Positions 1 to 5,495 of a DNA stretch of 5,632 nucleotides are shown here, piece by piece. A program made the translations under genes and the position numbers. Location: positions 1 to 5,632 of the forward strand of contig JANYBY010000178.1 of NCBI GenBank assembly GCA_025360565.1, read 5' to 3'. Every line of letters begins with the position of its first letter. The first letter of the stretch is position 1. This DNA is from Bacteroidota bacterium (GTDB lineage Bacteria; Bacteroidota; Bacteroidia; B-17B0; Aurantibacillaceae). The notes beneath the pieces were generated by a model. The model was given only the letters and a program-made list of their open reading frames with translations, did no database searches and had not been told where the DNA came from.

Positions 1-869
1 ATAATTTAACCAAAAAGCGACTGCGCACCTCCGGTATTACTGTTATCATTAGTCTGTCGCTGGTGCTGTTTATGCTTGGCGCTTTGGGCTTATTGGTAAT
101 TAACGCGCGGCAACTCAGTACACATTTTAAAGAGAACATTGGTTTTCAGGTGTATTTAAAAGACACCGCCTCTTCGGCACAAACAGATGGCTTGATCCAG
201 GAGATCAGTAACAGTAAATATTGCAAGAACGTAAACCTTATTAATAAAGAGCAGGCCGCCGCCAAATTAAAAACCGATCTTGGCGAAGATTTTGTTGCTT
301 TTTTAGGCAACAACCCTTTATTAAATTGTGTGGATGTAAAACTGAATGCAGATTATGCCAACACCGATACTTTGGTAAAAGTGGAGAAAAATATTTTGCA
401 AAAACATCAATCGTACATAAAAGAAATTGTGTACCAAAAAGACATGATAAACAGTTTAAATAAAAACACAAATGCCATCGCGTTCTTTATTTTAATTTTC
501 AGCGGGGCATTATTAGTGGTGGCCATTGCGCTAATAAATAACACCATTCGTTTATCTATTTACTCGCAGCGCTTTTTAATTCGCACCATGTATTTGGTTG
601 GCGCCACCCGAACATTTATAAGCAAACCGTTTATTTTAAAAGGTGTACGCCAGGGAATAATTGCCGGTATAATTGCAGGGGCATTGTTAGGCGGATTTTT
701 AATGCTGAGTACACGTTTTATTCCGGACTTACTGCAGTTGCAGGACGAAAATATTTTGATCTTACTGCTAAGTTGCCTTGTAGTTGTTGGCATTATTATT
801 TCGGCTGTAAGTGCAATGCTTTCGGTATTGCGTTATTTAAGGTTAAAAACCAACGACCTTTATTTTTAA
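1..869 (+). CDS. ftsX: Cell division ABC permease FtsX (5' end outside window)
   Basis: FtsX is the inner-membrane permease-like partner of the ATPase FtsE. In bacteria the FtsEX complex controls peptidoglycan hydrolases at the division site rather than transporting a solute. The frame is open from position 3, upstream of the first internal start-like codon (GTG at 63), and reads NLTKKRLRTS followed by a hydrophobic stretch; this is the cytoplasmic N-terminus and TM1 of FtsX, so the true start lies before the window. In the 288 visible residues TM1 is about 12-33, an extracytoplasmic domain about 34-155, TM2 about 158-178, TM3 about 217-238 and TM4 about 251-275. The family block after TM2 (NNTIRLSIYSQRFLIRTM, then LVGAT; about 179-202) is clear, as is the YLRLKTNDLYF end. 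Only a few N-terminal residues should be missing. From memory, Bacteroidota often carry a small DUF3098 gene and uppP next; neither is present here, where a non-coding spacer follows. Confidence 0.95.
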   Translation, partial: NLTKKRLRTSGITVIISLSLVLFMLGALGLLVINARQLSTHFKENIGFQVYLKDTASSAQTDGLIQEISNSKYCKNVNLINKEQAAAKLKTDLGEDFVAFLGNNPLLNCVDVKLNADYANTDTLVKVEKNILQKHQSYIKEIVYQKDMINSLNKNTNAIAFFILIFSGALLVVAIALINNTIRLSIYSQRFLIRTMYLVGATRTFISKPFILKGVRQGIIAGIIAGALLGGFLMLSTRFIPDLLQLQDENILILLLSCLVVVGIIISAVSAMLSVLRYLRLKTNDLYF

Positions 870-906
870 TATAGCAGATCTTAGAGTTAAGCATACATTA
901 AATTTA

Positions 907-1066
907 TTTGGGCGCCTTATCGCGCTTTCACTTCAAGCCCCGCAGTCTTTTGCTGTGTTGCTAAGGCTGCGGTGGCTTCCTTCGGTCGCCTCCTCGCCTA
1001 AGCAACACAATGCAAAATCCTTGCGGGGGCTTTCCGTTCAATCGCGGGCGCGGCATTAGGCCAAAT
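907..1066. repeat. GC-rich imperfect palindromic intergenic element
   Basis: This stretch is much richer in G+C than its surroundings and folds back on itself almost from end to end. The main arms are 935-967 and 996-1032; blocks such as AAGCCCC, TTTTGC, TGTGTTGCT and GGC on the left match the reverse complement of the right arm with only small bulges. Inside is a smaller hairpin (GGTGGC with GTCGCC, around 971-990). Outside, TTTGG at 907-911 pairs with CCAAA at 1061-1065, with a broken continuation through TTATCGCGC. It has no open frame. It sits 37 bases after the ftsX stop, so it could serve as an ftsX terminator or RNA 3' stabiliser. The layout, including CTTTCCGTTCAATCGCGGG on the right, resembles dispersed intergenic palindromes I remember from Bacteroidota genomes; copy number cannot be judged from one window. 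Confidence 0.75.
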
Positions 1067-1210
1067 TTCATTTAAAAAAATCTATCGCTTTTCAGATCAC
1101 TTCAATATTTTTTGGCAAATTTTAATCCCCTATTCTTTGCTAAAAACTAATAACAACAAGAGTTACAGGCAATTTGATGAGCCACTAATAATCAAGCATT
1201 TAATAAGATA

Positions 1211-1229
1211 TTTAAGTAATTTTAAGTAA
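1211..1229. repeat. Direct repeat TTTAAGTAA x2, possible operator
   Basis: TTTAAGTAA occurs at 1211-1219 and again at 1221-1229, exactly 10 bp apart, so both copies face the same side of the helix. They lie just upstream of the proposed -33 box of the BI-1 promoter. A shorter TTTAAGT copy is at 1278-1284, immediately before the start codon. Position and spacing fit a binding site for a regulator or an AT-rich upstream promoter element, but AT-rich DNA produces such repeats by chance. The rest of 1067-1235 shows no gene; I see no other convincing signal in it. Confidence 0.3.
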
Positions 1230-1235
1230 ATTCTC

Positions 1236-1266
1236 TTTCATTTAGCCTTGTTAATTTGTACATTTG
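1236..1266 (+). promoter_or_regulatory. Bacteroidota-type promoter of the BI-1 gene
   Basis: The -7 box TACATTTG (1259-1266) matches the TAnnTTTG consensus of the Bacteroidota primary sigma factor exactly. A TTTC at 1236-1239, one base off the TTTG -33 box, lies 19 bases upstream, the expected spacing. Transcription would start near 1271-1273, giving a leader of roughly 14 bases before the ATG at 1286 and no room for a Shine-Dalgarno site. Confidence 0.7.
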
Positions 1267-1285
1267 TATCTTAATTATTTAAGTC

Positions 1286-2020
1286 ATGGAAACAAATTTC
1301 AGAAGTACCAATATTGAAAAAATGGAATCGACAACGATTGTAAATCAAAATACAATTTTGCGTTCGGCTTTTTCGTGGATGACATTGGCAATGGTATTAA
1401 CAACTATTGCCGCAATCGCGTTCGCTTTTGTACCACAGTTAACTGCAATGTTATTGGAACCAACCGAAACCGGATTTAAACCAACTATTTTAGCTTACGT
1501 AGTTATGTTTGCACCTTTGGCTTTTGTACTGGCCATGAGTTTTGGTTTAAATAAAATGTCGGTACCCGTTTTAATCGGCACGTTCGTTGCTTATTCCTTG
1601 GTTAACGGCATCAGTTTCAGTTTTATATTTTTTGTTTACAACATCGGCTCTATCGTTAATGTTTTTTTAAGTACCACCGCTTTGTTCGCAGTAATGGCCA
1701 TTGCGGGTTATACCACAAAAACAGATCTTACTAAATTGGGAAGCATTTTAATGATAGGCGTAATTGGTATTGTGATCGCATCACTGATCAATATGTTTAT
1801 GCACAGCAGCTCAATGGATTATTTAATTTCGATTTTAGGCGTTGTAATTTTTACCGGCTTAACAGCTTACGATGTACAAAAAATTAAAAATCTTGGCGCA
1901 ACTGCCGAGGGCGATGTAATGGGAAGAAAATTAGGAATTATGGGCGCTTTAACCTTGTATTTAGATTTCATCAATTTATTCCTTTTCCTTTTAAGGCTTT
2001 TTGGCGGAAGAAAAGATTAA
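1286..2020 (+). CDS. Bax inhibitor-1/YccA (TMBIM) family membrane protein
   Basis: This 244-residue protein belongs to the BI-1/YccA family of seven-helix membrane proteins. The family's bacterial model, YetJ of Bacillus, is a pH-sensitive calcium leak channel; E. coli YccA instead modulates the FtsH protease. After a polar N-terminus (about 1-25) hydrophobic helices run at about 28-50, 67-87, 92-119, 124-142, 151-171, 178-195 and 217-239. The family signature is plain: GLTAYDVQKIK near 191-201 and ALTLYLDFINLFLFLLRLFG at 221-240. D196 and D227 are likely the paired aspartates that form the pH/calcium gate in YetJ. The first ATG (1286) is chosen because the promoter places the transcript start just upstream; the ATG at 1322 (residue 13) is possible. 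The gene has its own promoter and terminator, so it is monocistronic. Family assignment is firm; the physiological role is inferred. Confidence 0.95.
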   Translation: METNFRSTNIEKMESTTIVNQNTILRSAFSWMTLAMVLTTIAAIAFAFVPQLTAMLLEPTETGFKPTILAYVVMFAPLAFVLAMSFGLNKMSVPVLIGTFVAYSLVNGISFSFIFFVYNIGSIVNVFLSTTALFAVMAIAGYTTKTDLTKLGSILMIGVIGIVIASLINMFMHSSSMDYLISILGVVIFTGLTAYDVQKIKNLGATAEGDVMGRKLGIMGALTLYLDFINLFLFLLRLFGGRKD

Positions 2021-2023
2021 TAC

Positions 2024-2054
2024 AAAAAGCCGGTTTTTTAACCGGTTTTTTTTT
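2024..2054 (+). terminator. Intrinsic terminator after the BI-1 gene
   Basis: CCGGTT (2030-2035) pairs with AACCGG (2040-2045) around a TTTT loop. The stem is extended by G29/T46 wobble and A/T pairs into a run of nine T (2046-2054). It begins three bases after the stop codon. The A-run on the left side would also give a U-tract on the other strand, but there is no gene there to stop. Confidence 0.93.
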
Positions 2055-2114
2055 GCCTCTTATTCTATTTATTTTCCAGTCCGTTCTCAGTTAGCAATAT
2101 TATCGTTCTGATAA

Positions 2115-2146
2115 TTTAAAGCAATTCAGAAAATTTCTTATGTTTG
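2115..2146 (+). promoter_or_regulatory. Bacteroidota-type promoter of the MFS gene
   Basis: The -7 box TATGTTTG (2139-2146) is a perfect TAnnTTTG. A weak -33 candidate, TTTA at 2115-2118, lies 20 bases upstream. Transcription should start near 2151-2153, only about 12 bases before the ATG at 2164, a very short leader like that of the preceding gene. Confidence 0.65.
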
Positions 2147-2163
2147 TATAAACAAGTGTAAAC

Positions 2164-3366
2164 ATGCAACAAACTGCTTTCAATAAACCCTTCCGTTGGG
2201 CCGTGCTAATGGCTTATTTCGGCGTTGCCGCTATGTGCCAAATGTTGTGGCTTAATTTGGCCCCGCTGGTTTCTTTTTTACAAACAAAATATGGCGTAAG
2301 TGAGTTGGCGGTAAGTTCGCTGTTACTTTCGTTTCCGTTGCTCTACGTTTTATTGTCGATTCATTCAGGAACAATGATCGACAAAAAAGGTTACCGTTAT
2401 GTAATTATTTTGGGAAGCGTTATCTCCTGCATTTTTGCGTGTGTAAGAATTTTTGATGGAAATTTTTACATGCTTGTGATCGGACAAACGGGTATTGCTA
2501 TTGGGCAGCCCTACATTATTAATGGCATTTCAAAATTGGTTTCTGATTGGTTCAATAAAGAAGAAGGCGCAATGGCTACCGGAATTGGCACCGCGGGTAT
2601 GTTAATAGGTATGGCTTTAGGCATGGGCCTAACACCGGCGCTTAACGAAAGCATGGGTTTTAGTGCAACCATGACGGTGTTCGCGGGTATTTCAATAGCA
2701 TTCACTTTAATATTTATTTTTTTAGGAAAAGAAAACGTTCGTGAAAAAGTTGAAGTTGTTGCATTAAGCGCCATGAAAGAAATTAGATCACTTTTAAAAA
2801 GTAAAAATTTAGTGATCTTATTAGGCATTACTTTTTTTGCGCTTGGTTTTTTTAACGGGCTAACCACCTGGCTTGAGCCTATTTTAAAACCAAACGGAAT
2901 AAATGCCGAGCAAGCGGGCTTGGTTGGCGCTTATTTAATTATTGGAGGAATTGTGGGTTCACTTATTATTCCGGCGTTATCCGATAAATTTAAAGTACGC
3001 AAACCTTTTTTGGCGCTTTGTTGCCTGGCTGCGTTAGGCGTAATTTATCCGATGTGCACTTTTACATCCTTAAACACTATTTATTTATTGGGAGGCTTAA
3101 TGGGTTTCTTTTTTCTCCCGGGTTATGCATTACTAATGGCTATGTGCGAAGAAATTTCCGGTCCCGAAAAAGCGGGAGCAGCAACGGGCTTGCTCATGCT
3201 GGCGGGCAACGCGGGTGGTGTGGTAATGATCGTTTTAATGCCGGTTGTAAATGGCGAAAATACCGTGTGGACCAACGCCATTTATTTAATGTTAGCCTTG
3301 CTTATAATTACTTTGGCAATGGTTTTAGGCCCACTAAAAGAAACGTTTAATAAAGAGAAAGCTTAG
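2164..3366 (+). CDS. MFS transporter, FLVCR-like
   Basis: This is a 400-residue, 12-helix transporter of the major facilitator superfamily, located in the inner membrane. The loop between helices 2 and 3 carries the MFS motif A as GTMIDKKGYR (69-78, with D73, G76 and R78). The symmetrical copy before helix 9 reads ALSDKFKVRK (271-280). A hydrophilic central loop (about 189-213, with NVREKVEV and KEIRSLLKSK) separates the two six-helix halves. The N-terminal half, with RWAVLM, NLAPLVSFLQ, GQPYIINGISKLVSDWF (114-130) and an MATGIG stretch after it, recalls the FLVCR branch of the MFS. Animal members of that branch move choline and ethanolamine and were first described as heme exporters. The substrate here cannot be read from the sequence. 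ATG at 2164 fits the promoter; Met16 is too deep in helix 1. The gene stands alone between a promoter and a hairpin. Confidence 0.9.
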   Translation: MQQTAFNKPFRWAVLMAYFGVAAMCQMLWLNLAPLVSFLQTKYGVSELAVSSLLLSFPLLYVLLSIHSGTMIDKKGYRYVIILGSVISCIFACVRIFDGNFYMLVIGQTGIAIGQPYIINGISKLVSDWFNKEEGAMATGIGTAGMLIGMALGMGLTPALNESMGFSATMTVFAGISIAFTLIFIFLGKENVREKVEVVALSAMKEIRSLLKSKNLVILLGITFFALGFFNGLTTWLEPILKPNGINAEQAGLVGAYLIIGGIVGSLIIPALSDKFKVRKPFLALCCLAALGVIYPMCTFTSLNTIYLLGGLMGFFFLPGYALLMAMCEEISGPEKAGAATGLLMLAGNAGGVVMIVLMPVVNGENTVWTNAIYLMLALLIITLAMVLGPLKETFNKEKA

Positions 3367-3369
3367 CAC

Positions 3370-3402
3370 AACTTTTCCAAAGTTTTAAACTTTGGAAAAG
3401 TT
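3370..3402. terminator. Perfect hairpin between convergent genes, likely two-way terminator
   Basis: AACTTTTCCAAAGTTT (3370-3385) is the exact reverse complement of 3387-3402, with a single T (3386) between them. It lies 3 bases after the MFS stop and 14 bases after the stop of the convergent TerB/J gene, so it probably terminates both. The stem is AT-rich and neither side has a clean U-tract after it; the T-runs lie within the arms. On the + side it runs into a tandem AAAGTTTC repeat (3397-3404 and 3405-3412). Confidence 0.65.
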
Positions 3403-3416
3403 TCAAAGTTTCAGTT

Positions 3417-4175
3417 CTAAACCAAACCTCTTTGTTTTTTAATATTTTCGTAAGCCTCTTGTATCTTTTGAAATTTTTCTTTCGCGCCTTTCTGATATTC
3501 TTCTCCCATATGCGTTACCTTATCGGGATGGTGGCGTACAGCCATGGCGCGATACGCTCTTTTTACTTCTTCGTTACTAACGGTTGGCAAAATTCCAAGA
3601 ACATTGTAATCAGAATTAACGTCGTGGTAAAACATGCCCTTTAAACTTTCAAAATCACGATTCGGAATTTCCAATAAAATAGAAATTCGTTTTAGTACCT
3701 GCACTTCTTCTTCGGCCACATGTCCATCGGATTTAGCGATGCCGAATAAATAATGCATGAGTTGAATGCGCACTTCAACCTGTGTACGAAAAACAACATC
3801 CTTACAAATTTGTTCTAAGGGAATTTCGGGCGCGTCTAAAAAACGTTTTAAGGTTTGTAAATGGCTGCTCGAAAATTGCGGACCGAATTGCTGGGCGAAA
3901 AAAGATTTGATGTATTCCAACTCAACTTTTAAAATTTTACCGTCGGCCTTCATTACAGCGGCAGATAAGGCCATGAGCATGGTTGCAAAATCTTCGTGAT
4001 TATGCGATGCGTGCTCTTTGTAATAATCAAAAACACTTTGGCCTTTTTCGCCCTGTTTAAGATTTATAACTTTAAAGCCATCAATTACCGAACCGATCAA
4101 AAAACCAATAATGGCCCCGGTAAAACTTCTACCCGAAAGAAAAAAACCTATTATAGCACCGGCAATTTTAAACAC
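3417..4175 (-). CDS. djlA: DjlA-type membrane co-chaperone (TerB domain + C-terminal J-domain)
   Basis: This 252-residue protein has the order of E. coli DjlA (about 270 residues): one N-terminal membrane segment, a TerB-like domain, and a J-domain at the C-terminus. Such proteins stimulate the ATPase of DnaK at the inner-membrane surface. Residues 4-32 form a glycine-zipper membrane segment (G6, G10, G15, G20, G24, G28). TerB spans about 61-175 with two acidic turns, KADGK (D78) and KSDGH (D150), typical of its metal-binding fold. The J-domain starts at about 189 (DYNVLGI) and carries the HPD triad at 216-218, so DnaK activation should be intact. Upstream in-frame stops leave GTG at 4175 as the start; the first internal ATG would delete the membrane segment. 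It lies 12 bases downstream of the LRR gene and is probably cotranscribed with it. TerB here does not imply tellurite resistance. Confidence 0.92.
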   Translation of the reverse strand: MFKIAGAIIGFFLSGRSFTGAIIGFLIGSVIDGFKVINLKQGEKGQSVFDYYKEHASHNHEDFATMLMALSAAVMKADGKILKVELEYIKSFFAQQFGPQFSSSHLQTLKRFLDAPEIPLEQICKDVVFRTQVEVRIQLMHYLFGIAKSDGHVAEEEVQVLKRISILLEIPNRDFESLKGMFYHDVNSDYNVLGILPTVSNEEVKRAYRAMAVRHHPDKVTHMGEEYQKGAKEKFQKIQEAYENIKKQRGLV

Positions 4176-4187
4176 GTTAATTTTTTA

Positions 4188-4835
4188 TTAGAATTTTATT
4201 TTTAAACCAAAAGGCTTGTACTCATTAAATTTGAATGAAGGAATATTATTATCACGCAGATCGAGGTATTTTAAATTTTTCATGCCTTTTATTTCCAAAG
4301 GAATTTCTTTGAGTTTATTGTTGTTTAAATAAAGATTTTGAAGATTTACGAGCGAGCCAAAATTTGTTGGCAGAGATTTAATGCCATCGCCCTCTAAATG
4401 CAGGCTCATTAATTTTGGAAGCCGGCTTAAAACAGATACGCTTTTATTAAGATCCATTTTCGGATCAAAGTTGAGATGGATCTCTTCCAGATTTTTTAAT
4501 TTGGAAAGTTCTTCCGGCAGGGTTTTAAAATCATCGCCGCTTAATTGCAAAACTTTTAAATTTTGTAATTCGCCAATTTCGCGGGGAATAAATTCGAGGT
4601 GATCGTTATTTAAGCAGAGGTACTCTAGATTTTTAAATTTTGAAAGATCAATGGGAAAACTATCAATTGGCAGGCTGCTTAAATTAAGTCGGTAAACCGT
4701 TAACGGATCTTTTTTTGCTTCGGTAAGATTAGTAAAGGTTTTTTTTCGCAGCGTTGAATCGGCGCTTTGACAAAAAATAGTATTGCCTGCAAAAAGTATT
4801 GCAAGTGATACGAGGAAACATATTTTCTGCTTCAT
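4188..4835 (-). CDS. Secreted leucine-rich-repeat protein
   Basis: The 215-residue product begins with a signal peptide (MKQK, hydrophobic 5-21), with likely cleavage after FCQ (21-23); Cys22 is not in a convincing lipobox because Phe precedes it. After a linker (EAKKDPLTVYRLNL, about 39-52) come about seven leucine-rich repeats of 23 residues, starting near 47, 70, 93, 116, 142, 165 and 188. The pattern is LxxLxLxxNxLxxIP; the fourth is stretched to about 26. A short polar tail, ending FGLKIKF, caps the solenoid. LRR solenoids bind proteins; the partner is unknown and no other domain or sorting signal is present. The ATG at 4835 is the only Met codon before residue 127 and gives the signal peptide, so the start is well supported. 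That ATG shares its A with the end of the tRNA gene. The TerB/J-domain gene follows 12 bases later. Confidence 0.88.
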   Translation of the reverse strand: MKQKICFLVSLAILFAGNTIFCQSADSTLRKKTFTNLTEAKKDPLTVYRLNLSSLPIDSFPIDLSKFKNLEYLCLNNDHLEFIPREIGELQNLKVLQLSGDDFKTLPEELSKLKNLEEIHLNFDPKMDLNKSVSVLSRLPKLMSLHLEGDGIKSLPTNFGSLVNLQNLYLNNNKLKEIPLEIKGMKNLKYLDLRDNNIPSFKFNEYKPFGLKIKF

Positions 4836-4909
4836 GGTACCCTCGCCCAGAATCGAACTGGGATCTAGCGTTTAGGAAACGCTCGTTCTATCCATTGAAC
4901 TACGTGGGC
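4835..4909 (-). tRNA. trnR: tRNA-Arg (anticodon CCU), CCA encoded
   Basis: Read on the minus strand, the gene forms a full cloverleaf. It has acceptor GCCCACG, TA, D-arm GTTC/GAAC around AATGGATA, and anticodon stem AGCGT/ACGCT. The anticodon loop TTCCTAA has anticodon CCT, which reads AGG (Arg). A four-base variable region AGAT precedes T-arm CCCAG/CTGGG with loop TTCGATT. The 3' acceptor strand is CGAGGGT and the discriminator is A. The body is 72 bases (4838-4909), and CCA is encoded at 4837-4835. The acceptor stem has a G1-U72 wobble and an A5-A68 mismatch; the other five pairs are good. No terminator follows: the next gene starts on the last base of CCA. Confidence 0.95.
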
Positions 4910-4930
4910 AATTTATACTTATAAAGGATA

Positions 4931-4938
4931 CAAAAATA
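4931..4938 (-). promoter_or_regulatory. -7 box of the tRNA-LRR-djlA unit
   Basis: On the minus strand TATTTTTG matches TAnnTTTG. Its inner edge is 21 bases upstream of the tRNA 5' end, placing the transcript start near 4925 and leaving a leader of about 15 bases for RNase P to remove. At 19-base spacing the -33 position reads CATT, a poor match. The LRR and TerB/J genes have no separate promoter that I can see, so they probably depend on this one. Confidence 0.55.
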
Positions 4939-4960
4939 CTCAAAAAAAAGCAATAATAAT

Positions 4961-5011
4961 GTAATTATTGAGAGACGCCGTGTTGCGGTAAATTATAATA
5001 GGCGTAATTAC
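4961..5011. repeat. Nested inverted repeat upstream of the tRNA
   Basis: GTAATTA (4961-4967) pairs with TAATTAC (5005-5011), and inside it ACGCC (4975-4979) pairs with GGCGT (5001-5005, sharing one base). Together they could form a two-part stem with a left-hand bulge and a loop of about 21 bases. It lies between the tRNA promoter and the orphan terminator at 5045-5081, so it may be part of a small RNA or a regulator site. This is weak evidence in AT-rich DNA. Confidence 0.3.
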
Positions 5012-5044
5012 TGAACAATCTTTAAAAATGGGACGGCATATAAT

Positions 5045-5081
5045 AAAAAAGCCGTTTCTATATAATAGCAACGGCTTTTTT
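5045..5081. terminator. Two-way intrinsic terminator with no obvious gene
   Basis: AAAAAAGCCGTT (5045-5056) and AACGGCTTTTTT (5070-5081) are perfect complements around a 13-base loop. The six outer A-T pairs supply a U-tract in either direction. On the plus side it could end only transcripts beginning after the divergent tRNA promoter. On the minus side it could stop read-in towards the tRNA from the right. No coding gene abuts it, and frames that cross it are too short and unlike protein to be credible. Confidence 0.85.
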
Positions 5082-5495
5082 GGCTTTAGTAGTAGTAAAG
5101 TTTTTTGAGCGACAAACAAAAAAGTTTGCCTTTGCATTTTAAATTACTATCGGTACAGACCTATACCGGCATAGGCCCGTCGTTTGGCCGGATCAAAAAC
5201 CTTTTTAAGAAAGTGTGTTTAATCTTTAGCTGTATGTTTATGTATAGAAGGTTTGAATAGAAACCCGATATATTACAAAGATGAAACATTTTTGAGCCGT
5301 ATTTGTTATATAATTTGTTTAAAAAACTGCATAATTCACTCTTTTAAAATATTTTTATTCTATTAACGTGTAACAATATGAAAGAATTGTGTAATACTTT
5401 AAAAAACGGATTCCTTGAGCTTTGTAATAGACTTATTTAATGAAACGAGTGTCACAAAATAAATCGGAAAAAATAAAACAATAAAAATTGTAAGA
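5082..5495. other. Long spacer without a recognisable gene
   Basis: These 414 bases have stops in all frames at short intervals and no TAnnTTTG box on either strand. They hold a short hairpin CAAAC-AAAAAA-GTTTG (5113-5128), a GC-rich palindrome (5160-5175), and otherwise AT-rich DNA. The last 35 bases before 5496 are very A-rich, which is common in leaders of Bacteroidota genes. I see no tRNA, rRNA, SRP RNA or RNase P core here. Confidence 0.6.
5160..5175. repeat. Small GC-containing palindrome
   Basis: CCTATACCGGCATAGG is palindromic except for one mismatched pair (the A and C flanking CCGG). GGTA just upstream (5152-5155) and GGCCGG just downstream (about 5186-5191) could extend alternative pairings. 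It is a possible regulator site or RNA hairpin in an otherwise AT-rich spacer; no function can be assigned. Confidence 0.3.

Noticed and set aside
1111..1139. A TTTG ... TATTCTTTG pair as a second promoter in the ftsX-BI-1 spacer
   Set aside because: There are three bases instead of two within the -7 box and the spacing to the TTTG is too short; no gene follows closely.
3018..3350. A 110-codon frame inside the MFS gene
   Set aside because: It overlaps the MFS gene in another frame, and the MFS frame has clear transmembrane helices across the same DNA.
3417..4175. Tellurite-resistance role for the TerB domain
   Set aside because: The membrane segment plus J-domain layout is that of DjlA; no other ter genes are present.
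4188..4835. LRR product as a lipoprotein with Cys22
   Set aside because: The residues before the cysteine (TIF) do not form a lipobox; an ordinary signal peptide fits better.
5028..5109. A 26-codon plus-strand frame beginning ATGGGACGGCAT
   Set aside because: It is read through both arms of the terminator hairpin and has no promoter; it is probably chance.
4940..5137. A 65-codon minus-strand open frame before the tRNA
   Set aside because: It runs straight through the strong terminator, overlaps the tRNA promoter side, and its product is low-complexity and unlike a real protein.
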